Part shown: positions 31,927 to 42,919 of the stretch, one piece after another
Layout: each line of letters begins with the position of its first letter
Numbering within the stretch: the first letter of the stretch is position 1
Assembly (NCBI GenBank): GCA_010279815.1
Contig: QEOQ01000180.1
Location: 1,272,451-1,336,450 of the forward strand
DNA from: Brachionus plicatilis
Taxonomy: Eukaryota; Rotifera; Eurotatoria; Ploima; Brachionidae
Reading direction: 5' to 3'
Length of the DNA: 64,000 nucleotides
Notes under the pieces: model-generated
Databases searched by the model: none
The model's input: the letters and a program-made list of their open reading frames with translations, nothing else
What the model was told of the DNA's origin: nothing
Program-made: the position numbers and the translations under genes

Positions 31927-32113
31927 TAAAAAAGTGCATTATTAATATGTCCCTTTATACCCTAGTGGATAATGAGGAGGCGCTCATCTCTTTTTCCAGT
32001 ACCTTTTGAGCAACGGCTCCGATCTGACACAGAGGTTACTGCATCGAATTGGTCATCTACACCGCTATTATTACCCAGTCGAAACCGGTAGGATTAAGTA
32101 AAAAAGTGCATTA
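31927..32113 (+). mobile_element. tRNA-headed SINE with 15-bp target-site duplication
   Basis: TAAAAAAGTGCATTA occurs at 31927-31941 and exactly again at 32099-32113, bracketing 157 bp that are far less AT-rich than the surroundings. The 5' part CCCTAGTGGATAATGAGGAG, GCGCTCATCTC resembles the A-box side of a tRNA (Glu/Asp-like TCTAGTGGTTA...GGCGCTC). GGCTCCGATCTG about 50 bp later fits a decayed B box (GGTTCGANNCC). Together these are the hallmarks of a Pol III-derived SINE moved by LINE machinery; a LINE RT lies 435 bp upstream. Confidence 0.75.
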
Positions 32114-32406
32114 CAGAAAAAAAATTTATTTTAATTTTCATCTTTGTATTTAAAAAATAAATGATAAAACTTTTAAGTTGGCCAATGCTTTTCTAGTTCA
32201 AACAAAAAAATGGGAAAAAAAATCTAATAACTTAATTTACAATTCGATTTTATTTTGATCTAAAAAAAAATACGGAAGAATTTTTGTCCATAGGTTCCAA
32301 AGGAAAAAAAAAGGAAAATTTTATTTTCTCTTACAAAAAATCGAAATTATTTCATTAGAAAATCAACAAAAAATATTCATAACAAAAAATGTTCAAAGCA
32401 GCCGGT

Positions 32407-34991
32407 CTAATCGGTAGTGAGCTTGTATTTCTTGACACAGTGCTGAATGAAACAGGAAACATAAAGATATCCTTCGTGATCGATGTAAATGTCACTTGGA
32501 CGAACAATTTTCTCACCAAGAAACATAATGTCACATCTATATATCCCATTTTGATCATATATCTAAAATAAAAAATTCAAAACAAAATAATTTTTCAATT
32601 CAAAATGATTTACTTGGAGCCTATCATTTTTGCTATCTCCAACCAAAATGGCTTGGCCATCTTCGTCGACAAAGATGCCCGAAGGTTCGAACAGCTCGCC
32701 TCTTTGCTTGCCATGAAATCCAAAGGCCATCTCAATGTGGCCATCTAGATTTGTCTTATAAACTATACTTCTTCCCAAATCACTTGAGTAAACAGAGTTC
32801 TTGTTACTGCAAATAAATCTAACTTTAGTTTTATCAAATGCCTGCATTCGCTGCGCCAAAATGCCACTTTGACCAAATCTCTGATTCAACACATGCGAAT
32901 TGGCGAACAGTTTCATTGTTGGATGGTACGCCTTGGAGCTAATGAGTAAGCCGGACTGTTTGTCGAATACGTGAACCAAGGGATTGCGGATATCGGCATC
33001 CACGCACACCACATTTTCTTGGTCATCATAGGCCAGGCCGTACGGCTTTCTCAGTATACCACTTCCAAATTTTCTCACCATTTTACAGTTCTGTTCCAAG
33101 TCAAAAACAAAAATTTCCTTGTCGTCTTTGACATACATCTCAGACTTTCTCTCACACAAGAGGACAGCAGAGGGCCTACGCAGCTTGACCAAGTGGTCTT
33201 CTTCTATTTGTCTGATCAATTCGCCGGTTGATTTTTCAAAAATTTTGACAGAATTGCTTCCATTGTCGCACACAATCAGCCAATTTCTCATGCTGCACGA
33301 ACGCAAGCCAATCGGATAGTTCAGGTTGGTGAATTTTCTTTGAAATTGAGCTTTTAGCGGTGGAATCTGATCCAAGTGCCATCTGTTCGGCCCATTCAAG
33401 AATCGCCTCAAATAACTGCTCAATATGTTTATCTTGGGATACATGCTTGGGTAGTCATTCGATTTGTGTTGGTTGCTGTTGAGCGTTTTTTGTGCCATGA
33501 CCAATTTGGGCAGTTTACTGGATCCATTGCTGTCTTCTGTGTCCATTTGTTCCTCATTAACAAATTGATTGTTGTTTGAATCGGTGTTGATTTCAGGACT
33601 TTTTCTTTTGTAGGGCGAGCACAGAGAAAGTGGGTTTTCGGTGACTGATTTGTTCCAAAAAAGGGAACCAGTGCCATGATTGCTTGTGTTCATTTTGAGC
33701 AGGCGTCCGCGTCCAGCGTTCAAGGAGGGCAGGCTGGGTGGCTTTTGGGCATTGATTGCTTCGCTGCGTTTTACCGGGGGTCCGAATAGAGTTTGATTTA
33801 TTGAGCTGTCATTGTGCACTTGGTAACCATCGGAGGAAAAATTTGTCGCCGAAGTACTCGAGCTGGAAAGAGTGGCGTCCGGGACAGACAGTGATGGTTG
33901 CTGGAGAGCTTCGGTCATTACAACAAAATGAAAAGGACTGCTAGGAATCGGATTTTTTTTGTAGTGAATGTGAAGTTGGAAGATTCCGATTGATTGCGGA
34001 ATAAAGTACACGCGAATAAAATGGATGCCCGGGTTCACTTTTTCCTTTAGTTCAAAAGATACAGGATTTTTGTGCGAGTCGAAAATTTCTATTTTAAGGT
34101 ATTTGTGAAGATTTTTGGAGTTTTCGGCATTTCGAAGCTCGGTGTTTTCAGGAAATGAGAACGTAATGTAACATTTGGCATTTTTTCTAAACGAAAAATT
34201 TTCGCATAACTCGGTTTCCATTTTAAATTGGGTGGAATCGACCAGATCAAGCGAACAAAGAGCTTGATTTGGCGCGACCAAATCTTCGACACTAATTTCA
34301 ACATTTTCTATATTTAACTCATTTATTTCCAAAGTGCCATTTAAAATTTCGTCCAACAAATTGTCAGCCATTAGATTCTCATTGATCAGCTGTTCAATGG
34401 TAGTGGCGTTTTCTTTCATTTTCATCCTTTTCTCATTTTCAGATAAATTTATTGAGCTCTCTATCAACTCGGCCTCAACATAGTCATTGATCATTAGTGC
34501 ATCGTCTTCGTTGAATTCATTGTCATTTTTGTTTTTGGCAACCTCAAGCAACAACTCAAAATGCTCAAATTGCTGAAATTGAGCTTCCAATTCTTGCTTT
34601 CGTAAATTGATCTCATGAACTCCGCTTTCCAGCTTCTCAAAAATTTTGCTAAACAAGAAATCAAGCTTTAAAAAAAATTAAATTTTTTTTAAATTTATTA
34701 ACAAAAAAAAATTGATTTTAATTTTACTTGAGAAACTTTTTTTTGAGTTGAACTATCTATTTGAGTTAGTAAAGTAGCCTTTTTAGCTTGATAAGTGTTC
34801 GTAAGTGTTTCTTGATGGCTCGAGAGTTCATTTTTTCTGAATTAATTTTAAATTTTAAATTTTTAAAATTAAAAAAAGATGATATTGATTTACTTTTCAA
34901 TCAAGTTTTGAAGAAATTGATTGTATTGTTCTTTGAAAGCATTGATGTCTGATTGGTCGTTTCCAGTTGATTCAAGATTGTCAATCGGCAT
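32407..34991 (-). CDS. RING-less TRIM-NHL protein (coiled coil, filamin repeat, NHL repeats)
   Basis: Four exons: 34991-34894, 34836-34728, 34665-32614 and 32562-32407, giving 804 aa with introns of 57, 62 and 51 nt. Residues 1 to about 150 are a coiled coil like that after the B-boxes of TRIM proteins. Residues about 210-320 are a filamin/ABP280 repeat (ending IPSSPFHFVVM). Residues 325-500 are Ser/Asn-rich linker. Residues 506-804 form an NHL beta-propeller (repeats such as NYPIGLRSCSMRNWLIVCDN, RKPYGLAYDDQENVVCVDAD, FEPSGIFVDEDGQAILVGDS, RPSDIYIDHEGYLYVS). No RING or B-box precedes it, so it should lack E3 activity. NHL domains of this group bind RNA or partners in post-transcriptional control (family knowledge). 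A broken fragment of this gene lies at 25400-25612. Confidence 0.88.
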
Positions 34992-35430
34992 GATTTGGAA
35001 AGAAGTGGTTATCTAAAATTAAATTTTACAATAAATTTTTGCTAGGATTCTAAGCTAAGTATTCAGAACCATGAGCACTCGTTTTTTTCAAAAAAATATA
35101 AATTTGAGAGCTGTGTGTCAGAGCAAAACTTTATCTTTTATTCGCTGAATGTATTATACATCTAAGTTAAGCTACTGTGTTTACAAAAAAATTTAAATAT
35201 TATACAAATCATTAAAATTCACTATTCGCCAAATATACTTGGCATTTGATTAGAATTTTAAAATCACCGCTTGCTAACTATTTTCAAATTGTAGATAGTT
35301 TGGAACCATGTTATAAATTAACCATAAGTCTTAAAAACAATCTAAATGATAAATTGTCTGATAAATTATACTATTCTTATCTTTTTTGTTTATTTGTGAA
35401 AAGACCGGTCAACGAGATCACTTTTTGATA

Positions 35431-36346
35431 TACCCAAAAATAAGGTTATACCTAAAAAACGAATACGGATTGGCGAATCCATATTTTAAAGAGCTGAATT
35501 AAAGACGAATTAATTTGCTCAGATTTTACTGCTAAAAGACATATCCGGATCAAAAATAAAATTTTCTTATAAAAATCTATCGATACAAATTTTGGCAATT
35601 AAAAAATAAATCGACAAACTTATTTAAAAAAAGGTATTCAGAATTTGAATCAAATCTTTTAATTTTATTTTTTTTGAAATTTTTATTGCATTTTTCTCAA
35701 ATATAAAGGATATGGGACAATTTGAATTGATTATTGAAATCAAAAATGAATGTTAGGTATTTTCTTGTAGATTTCGATGAGATGACTGAGAATATTTAAT
35801 TATTTTATTTATGTGAAAATTAGTTCTAGAAATATGGCACTTAAAAGTTTCAATGAAAAATGGAATATTTTTGTTATTTTTTTAAACTTGACTCTTTACA
35901 TTTTCATCAAAATAATCATTATTGTATAATGGTTTTAAAAATATTATTTTTGTATTAAAAAATCTAATATTATCGGTAAAGTTATTAAAAAAAAAACAAA
36001 ATTTTTGAATATTGTCACTTTAAGCCACTGGATACCCTTTTAATTCATTGCCAAATGAAGTAAAAATTAGATCCTGGAAACAATTCTTTCTATCAGCATA
36101 TGTTTTTTATCATTTTTATTTTCAATAAAAAGAAAAATAACCTTTCATTCAGTATCTATCCAAATTAACCTTTTATAAAAAGCAGCTGTAAATAGAAAAA
36201 TACAAATAAAGGTGTTTAATTGAAATAAGTATAAATTAAACTAAAATTTTATTTGTAAATTATTTTTGAAACTCGGATCTGTGTTTTAGAACCAAAAAAA
36301 TCCGTAAAAACATTTCGTTTTTTAAGGTATAACCTAAAAATAAGGT
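35431..36346. mobile_element. Possible TIR element with GGTTATACCT arms
   Basis: Left arm 35431-35470 reads ...AAGGTTATACCTAAAAAACG, AATACGGA. The right arm 36301-36346, complemented, reads ...AGGTTATACCTTAAAAAACG, AAATGTTTTTACGGA. The 830 bp between the arms are AT-rich and non-coding. Target duplications are not evident. Confidence 0.5.
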
Positions 36347-37195
36347 GCAATTTTTTTTTAAATTAAACGAATAAAAAATAAAATTGAGTAATTAAATTTT
36401 CAAAAAGTAAAATTTAAAAAAAAAGTAAATATTCATATAAGTATTTAAAATGTTTTTTGATTCTAAGAGATTCTAAGTGTACACAGTGATAAATAATAAT
36501 TTTAAAAATTATTTATTTTGAAAAATAATTTATAATTAAAAAAAAAAGAAAAAAATCACAACACACAAAACATTTAAAAAGCTTTTCATTGTTTTAAATA
36601 ATTAAAATAATTTTACATTCTTAATTAAAATAATTCAAAATAATTTTAATTAGGAAAAGGTTATGCATTTTTTTTATTAATTATGTTATTTTTAATAAAT
36701 TTATTTATCGATCAATTAGTTTGAAAATTTATATAAAGATCAATATGAATAATTCATTTTTATTATGGTAAATTTATTTAAAAGCTTATGAAAATTTTGA
36801 GAAATTGTAGGATAACTAGAAAGAGTGGTCATTTTTACTGTGACTAAAACGGGTTAATCTCTTAAGAGCCACGGCAGTAACTTAAGTCATTACTGTGCAT
36901 TATTTTGTTAGCCATTCATCTAATCTAGCATTGAAACTATTTGTCGACGGTGCATCAATTACGAACTGATATAAGGAATTTCATTCATTAATTATGCGGT
37001 TTATTTTCACTAGAAGCGCCGTTTTTTTACTTGAAATCACCAGCGATGCAATCTTAAGATCTTTTTTATTATTAAAAATGCAAAAAGAAATATAAAACAA
37101 AAAAAATTTTATTGAATAAATAGATGATAAATTTATTAAATTAAGTTAATTAGATACTGAGTTCAAAAATATTTATTGAATGTCTTCTTAAATTA

Positions 37196-37492
37196 CAGTA
37201 CTGATTTTGGATTGGATACGTGGATTTTACGTAAATTTTCTTTGGCCAAAAAATGGCAAGTCAGCAAACCTATAAGAGGGACACACAAATGTTTGGTCTG
37301 TCAAAAGCTCAGACATTTGTTCAAAATTATTTTGGCATTTTTTGGTTAAAGTAAATTTACGAAAATTTACGTAAAATATCGAAAAATTTTGTAAAATGAC
37401 GTAATTTTACGAACGTAAATTTTCATAAATTCACCTTGTTTTACGTAAATTTTCGTAAATTTACGTGAAATCCACGTATCAAATCAGTACTG
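37196..37492. mobile_element. TA-flanked Tc1/mariner-type MITE, 297 bp
   Basis: TA|CAGTACTGATTT at 37194 and AAATCAGTACTG|TA ending at 37494 are inverted. The arms continue with GGATACGTGGATTTTACGTA and its complement ACGTGAAATCCACGTATC. The interior holds repeated TTTACGTAAATTTTCG-like units, mostly in the right half. Non-coding. Confidence 0.85.
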
Positions 37493-37661
37493 TATAATTT
37501 AATTTTGATTCTTTGCTTTTAAAATGCCACCTCATAAATTCGCTGATTCATGACCATTTACTTTCTTAAATTTTTGAATACGATCACCACCAATACCCAG
37601 TTTCTAACTTTGCGACATCAAGTATATTGAGTATAGTCTCGTATTCAAATCTTTTTATCTA

Positions 37662-37852
37662 CAGTACAATTTAAAACTAACTTGTATATTTCTTTTCCTC
37701 GACTCTTCTTCTTCCTTTCCTCATCTTTTCCTTTCCTTTCCTAAGAGTTGAAAAAGGAATAGTCGAGGAATGGAAAATTTGAGGAAAGTAAGAGTCGAGG
37801 AAATGAAGAGTCGAAGAACAAAATGCGTACAAGTTAGTTTTAATTTGAACAG
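37662..37852. mobile_element. TA-flanked palindromic MITE, 191 bp
   Basis: TA|CAGTACAATTTAAAACTAAC then TTGTA on the left is mirrored by TACAAGTTAGTTTTAATTTG then AACAG|TA on the right. The centre is itself palindromic: CCTCGACTC/TTTCCT blocks on the left, GAGTCGAGG/AGGAAA blocks on the right. Only 167 bp after the preceding MITE. Confidence 0.8.
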
Positions 37853-39178
37853 TATGTAAAAGTATTTTTACTCTTTTTTCGAATTTGAAGGAAAAAATAA
37901 TTTTTGTTTTTTTTTAACCAAAACTTAAATCTCATAGAAAGTTTTAGTAAAAAAATATTTTTCAATAATTTTAGATATTTTAATTTTTGAAATAATTTCT
38001 TTTGATTTTTCACAAAATAAATAAATCGTCAATTTTTTTTTTACCTTTGTGTTTGAAGGTTTTTCATGGCTGGTTAGTTAAATTCCACGAAAACAATAGC
38101 TAAAATAGGTTAAATTGAATTATTTTAGATAGAAATAAAATAAAAATTATAATCGAATTTTAATCACAAAAAAATAGCCATTAAAAACACAAAAAAACTC
38201 TTGTCTGGTTTTTTGCATTTGAGTTACTCCTAAGGGTTTAAAGACAGTTAATAAAATAATTGTTCCTAATTGGGTCAATGCATTATTTTATTTTTTTTCA
38301 AACTTTTTATTTTTAGTATAAATTGAGGTGTATATTTTATTTTTTATTTCATTTTTTTTCGTCAAAAAAAGCTACAACTATGATTTTCGCATCTAAATTT
38401 ATCTTTTAATCAGCAAAAATCTATTTGTTGTAAAAATTAATTTTTTTTTTTAATTTTGTTTTAACAAATGTGATGACATTTTTTTGAGAATTTTTCAGCC
38501 ATTTTATTTTTTGATTTAGAAAATTTTTTAAATTTTTTTAATAAACAATTAACCTTTTGTATCATGAACCTTAATTTTCAAAAAAAATTTTAATAAATTT
38601 TTTTGACTGTCAGAATTAAATTTTTGTTTAAATTAAAAAAATATTGAGTGAGCTTTAAAACATCATCTTATCAAATAAAAATATAATTCTTCTTTGAGGT
38701 ATTTTAATTAAGGTGGACTGGGAAAAAGTTAAAAATAAAGCTAACAAAATTATATATTTAGATTCCATCCTAGTTATAAGCTGAAGACACTTATTTGAAA
38801 GAAAATATCAATTTTAATGTGACCTTATTAGGTATTTGAATTAATTTTAAGAATAAACTTGTGATAATCACTCCTTTTATGTCATTTTTAGCTCAAAATT
38901 ATTGTTCTTAAATAAGATAGTTCACAATTATGTAGCAATTATTCGGCAAGGAAATTTTCAATTCCATGAATAAAAGCATTTAAAAGCATTGGGCTTTAGA
39001 AAAAATTATACGCAAAAAATTTAAAACTTTGAAAGTTAATCAAAATTTTAAATAGCAAGTATTTTTGTTTTTTTCCATGAAACTAAATTATTTTTTTAAG
39101 CCATTTTGGTGGAATAAGTCCACAGTATCAAAAATTTTGCGTTGAAAGAATTTTTCCAAAAAGTTCTCGAATGAAAAC

Positions 39179-41062
39179 ATGGATAATCCTGCCTTTTACC
39201 CGGATGAAATATCAGCGCCTGCGATAGCTCAAACAAATGAAATCAGCCGGAAATTTAGCGATCAAATTGAAGACCAGAATGCTCAAAATTCACTGCAACA
39301 TTTTGACAAAATCAAAAAGAAAATTGAATGCGAAAATAATTGGCAAAATGATCAGATAGAAGTCACGTGGGAAACGTATTCAACAAACGAAAAATTTAAA
39401 TACATCCTTTTTTCTTTTCTGAAAATTATTGTCTTTATCATTTTACTTTATTTATTTTTATTGTCCCTAAGTTTTTTAACTATTGGCTTCACCCTTATAT
39501 CTCCATTAGCTCTCAAAGCCGGTAAAGCAGTGAGCTTTTTGCTGCAGAATCCTTTCGGATCGCTGGCCATTGGTATTATGGCAACAGCTATAATGCAAAA
39601 TGCTACGGCTACAACCTCAATAGTTGTGACCATGGTTGGCGCCGGCATTATTCCATCAGTTAAGAGTGCAGTTCCCATAATTATGGGATCCAATATTGGC
39701 ACTTGCTTGACAAATATATTCATTGCTCTGACTCTCTCGGGAGATCCGTATGAGTTCAAAAGAGCCTTTAGTGCGGCAGCAATCAATGACTTGTTTAACA
39801 TTTTAACCACTGCTGTTCTCTTACCAATAGAGATTTTTTTCAACTTGCTGTCTTTTCTTTCGCAAAAATTAACCGAATTGATGCCAAATGATGCCGATGA
39901 ATTCAAGCATATGAATTTCGTAGCTGCTATTCTTGATCCGGTGGTTGATTTATTTATTCTTTTGGATCAAGATCAAATCAATGCCGTGAACATGGGCTCC
40001 AATACAACTAAAATAGCTTTGCGCTGCTGTGGTACAGACAATGGCAACGAAACAAATGCACGCTTGTGCAAAGAGTGCGATTATTGGTGCATGCCAATGC
40101 TGAATTCTTTCGGAGATGGAGGTACAGGTCTGTTTTGGATTATTTTTTCTCTAGTTGTTCATTTGACTTGTTTATTTGGAATTGTGAAAATATTCAGCCA
40201 GCTGATAGAAGGCCCTATAGCTCACGGTATTCGTAAAATAATGAATGCATCACTGCCTGGCAAATGGAAAGTATTCAATAATCTGTTGCTTTTCGTATTT
40301 TCTTTTGCATTGACTTTGGTTGTTCAAAGTTTGGATATAATCACAGCTACTTTAGTTCCATTATGTGGAATAGGAATAGTGAGCCTGCGGAGAGCGTATG
40401 TAATGACTCTGGGCTCAAATGTAGGCACAACTGTGACAGGAATTTTAAGTGCTCTGACCCAACCTGGAGCTAATTTCAAGAAATCTCTGGAAATTGCTTT
40501 TGTTTACACTCTTTTTAATGTTTTTGGCACGCTTTTTTGGCTGCCAATTCCATTTTTAAGATTTCCAAAAACTTTGGCACAAAAATTTGGCAACGTCATT
40601 TTCAATTATCAATGGCTTACTTATGTTTATGCAGCATTGGTTTACTTTATTATTCCAGCGATTGTGTTCGGTCTCGCTCTCATTCCATATTGGATTGGTT
40701 TGGCCGTTTTGATTTTTCCAATGGTTATTTTAATATTAAATTATTTGGTTATAGTAATTTTGCGCAAATTAGTTCCACAAAAATTGCCCGAAAAGCTAAA
40801 GAGTTTCGTTTGGTTGCCTAGATGGATTAGATCTTTGGACTATTGGGATTCTATAATTGAAAATATCAAGCTTTGGAAACCGAGCAATGCCTCAAGATAT
40901 TCGATAGAAAGCAAAGAAAGTTCACAACAAGATATAAATGAAGAAGAAGGCGAACAATCAACAAATCTTCCGAGTATAGTAAGGAAATTCAGCGCAATAG
41001 AATCTATTATTAGAGAGTCTAAGAATTTTGGCCATCATTCTAAAATTTACAGTGATGTCTAA
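39179..41062 (+). CDS. SLC34-type sodium/phosphate cotransporter
   Basis: Intronless, 627 aa. About 8-10 hydrophobic segments flank two inverted repeats. Repeat 1 contains QNATATTSIVVTMVGAG and PIIMGSNIGTCLTN (residues 140-179). Repeat 2 contains QSLDIITATLVPLCGIGIV and RRAYVMTLGSNVGTTVTG (383-421). Those blocks match SLC34/NPT2, including the PIIMG.N(I/V)GT and LGSN(I/V)GTT signatures. The loop at about 280-305 has paired cysteines (RCCG, CKECDYWC) and N-glycosylation sequons (NTT, NET), as in the large extracellular loop of NaPi-II. Both canonical QSSS motifs are changed, to QNAT and QSLD, which could alter ion or substrate use. The soluble N-terminus (75 aa) is acidic and Gln/Asn-rich. AATAAA is at 41103. 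Confidence 0.9.
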   Translation: MDNPAFYPDEISAPAIAQTNEISRKFSDQIEDQNAQNSLQHFDKIKKKIECENNWQNDQIEVTWETYSTNEKFKYILFSFLKIIVFIILLYLFLLSLSFLTIGFTLISPLALKAGKAVSFLLQNPFGSLAIGIMATAIMQNATATTSIVVTMVGAGIIPSVKSAVPIIMGSNIGTCLTNIFIALTLSGDPYEFKRAFSAAAINDLFNILTTAVLLPIEIFFNLLSFLSQKLTELMPNDADEFKHMNFVAAILDPVVDLFILLDQDQINAVNMGSNTTKIALRCCGTDNGNETNARLCKECDYWCMPMLNSFGDGGTGLFWIIFSLVVHLTCLFGIVKIFSQLIEGPIAHGIRKIMNASLPGKWKVFNNLLLFVFSFALTLVVQSLDIITATLVPLCGIGIVSLRRAYVMTLGSNVGTTVTGILSALTQPGANFKKSLEIAFVYTLFNVFGTLFWLPIPFLRFPKTLAQKFGNVIFNYQWLTYVYAALVYFIIPAIVFGLALIPYWIGLAVLIFPMVILILNYLVIVILRKLVPQKLPEKLKSFVWLPRWIRSLDYWDSIIENIKLWKPSNASRYSIESKESSQQDINEEEGEQSTNLPSIVRKFSAIESIIRESKNFGHHSKIYSDV

Positions 41063-41102
41063 TTTTTGTATTTAATTCGAAATTATTTTTTTTGATTCAA
41101 TT

Positions 41103-41108
41103 AATAAA
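41103..41108 (+). terminator. AATAAA polyadenylation signal of the SLC34 gene
   Basis: Canonical hexamer 41 nt after the stop codon in AT-rich sequence. Confidence 0.6.
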
Positions 41109-41204
41109 AATTATAAATAACATTCATAGATTTTTACTGATTTTCGGTTTTGTAAAATTTGACACATATCAAAATTAGAATAATGTATCAATTGATTTAA
41201 ATAC

Positions 41205-41315
41205 ATTTTCCCCACTTTTAAAATCCCACTTTACAAAAACCCTTCATTAACAAAAATTCTCCTTTAAAATTTTCCCCACTTAACAATTTTTCTTCTTTTA
41301 CAATTACCCCACAAT
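41205..41315 (+). repeat. Short array of C-cluster words (TTCCCCACTT-like)
   Basis: TTCCCCACTTT, TCCCACTTTA, TTCCCCACTTAA and ACCCCACAAT occur within about 110 bp, spaced irregularly. They stand out because C is otherwise rare. No protein frame and no known element recognised. Confidence 0.5.
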
Positions 41316-42644
41316 TAAAAAAAAATATTTTTTTAATTTTTATCCAATAAAAAAAAGCTTGATTATTTAACTAAAATTAAAAATTACTTGAAAATTGATC
41401 AATAAGTTACTTTTACTTATTTAGTGACTTCCTTATTTAAATAAACCTGATCTTGACTAAAAGTTGAGTGTGAATTTTAAAAATATTATTCAAATCAAAG
41501 CGATTATCTTGAGTAATTTTTATAATTTCTAATTTTCCATAGAGAAATTCAAACAAAACTCATAGAAATATATTTTGATAGATAAATATTTCATAGAAAT
41601 ATACTCATTGAATTATTTTTCACATAAATTACGTAAAAAATTTAAAGAAAAACTTTTAAAATTAACAAACACAAAAATAAGCTCGATTATTTTTTTATGA
41701 ATTCAACGAAAATTACTAAGTTTTTAAAACCTTTCTTTTTCTAAAAGTAAATTACAAAAAATAGCTCTGCGATAAACGCAACAAGATGCAATAATTATCT
41801 AAAATTTGTTTTGTATGTTTATTTATTTTTGAGACGTAATAATTGAAATATTTTATCAATAAGAAAGATGACTCAAATAATAAAATCTAGTTTAGAAAAA
41901 ACATTAATAAATTTTATTTAATTTTCCAGGTAGATTTCGAATTTTTAGTTTTCAGTTATCGATTTATGTTCAATTTTTAATGCAATAAGTATTAAATAAA
42001 AAAAAATTTAAATTAATCCAGGAAAAAATTTACTTAAAAACAATACAAATTCTTTAGAAAAGATTTTTTGAGGTAAATCATCTAATAAAGTACTAAATAA
42101 AAGTCAAAATTACCCAATATCTAAAATATTGATCTGAAAAAATAAAGTCATAAAACTGGTATCTAATTTTTTAAAATTTGATTAATTAGTTAAATTTGTT
42201 TCAAAATAAAAGCAATCATTTAAATTAACTTGATTTTTTTATACTTTTGTAAACTATGCATGTCGATAGAGTACCTTTTAAACTTAAAGAGTATTTATAC
42301 AATCAAAAATTTTCCACCTTTATAAAGTTTAATTTATACTAATGCATATTGTTTCAGAAAATTTCTAATTAAGTCAGATGAATTCACAAGAATTTTCTGA
42401 GTTTAGATTCTATTATTGTTTAATTATATCAAGCCAAAGATCCTTCAGAAAACAGAAAAAAACAAAAAAGAAATTTGTTAAAATTTTAAAATAAGAATTA
42501 AGAAGTCTGATGTGGATCCAAGTTTGGGAGAGTTAGGTTAGAAAAATGCTAGAAAATAAAAGAAATTTTGTGAGTTGTTAAAGTTCCTTTCTTTAAGTTT
42601 TCAGTGAGTTTGTTGTTTTAGAATAGAACTTTTTTCCTTATTCA
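41316..42644. other. AT-rich intergenic DNA
   Basis: Nothing beyond short AT-driven open frames was seen on either strand. Confidence 0.6.
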
Positions 42645-42919
42645 ATCTTTGTGGAGCATAGGATCATTACTTTTGATTTCCACTCAAGTCGATCTTTTTC
42701 TCCTTGTTATCCGTGTTTCTTTCATTCTAAGTACATGCCCGAGACATCGCAGTCTTTTTTTTTCTTAATGCATTGACTTAATGGCTCTGAATTTGTTCTT
42801 CTGTTAGCATTCGACAATGTCTCAGGCCAGTGTATTTGGAGAATCCTCCGCAGGCTTCCAGTGTGTAATGTGTTAAGGCTTTTCCTGTCAGATTCACACA
42901 TCCTCCATTGCTTTTTATG
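42645..42919 (-). pseudogene. Degenerate C-terminal fragment of a LINE reverse transcriptase
   Basis: On the reverse strand LNTLHTGSLRRILQIHWPET then LSNANRRTNSEPLSQCI matches the conserved post-RT region of non-LTR retrotransposons (pattern CLRRIL.I.WP..ISN..L). A frameshift then leads into RLRCLGHVLRMKETRITRR, the WIGHVLRM block normally following, with an in-frame stop soon after. It is a different lineage from the RT at 30.3 kb, which lacks this arrangement. Non-functional. Confidence 0.75.

Larger units (their letters stand above)
34992..39178. other. Divergent intergenic region, NHL gene to SLC34 gene
   Basis: Holds the 5' regions of both divergent genes and three TIR elements listed separately (35431-36346, 37196-37492, 37662-37852). 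No additional coding exon recognised. 36829-36960 is a patch of mixed composition without an open frame. Confidence 0.6.
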
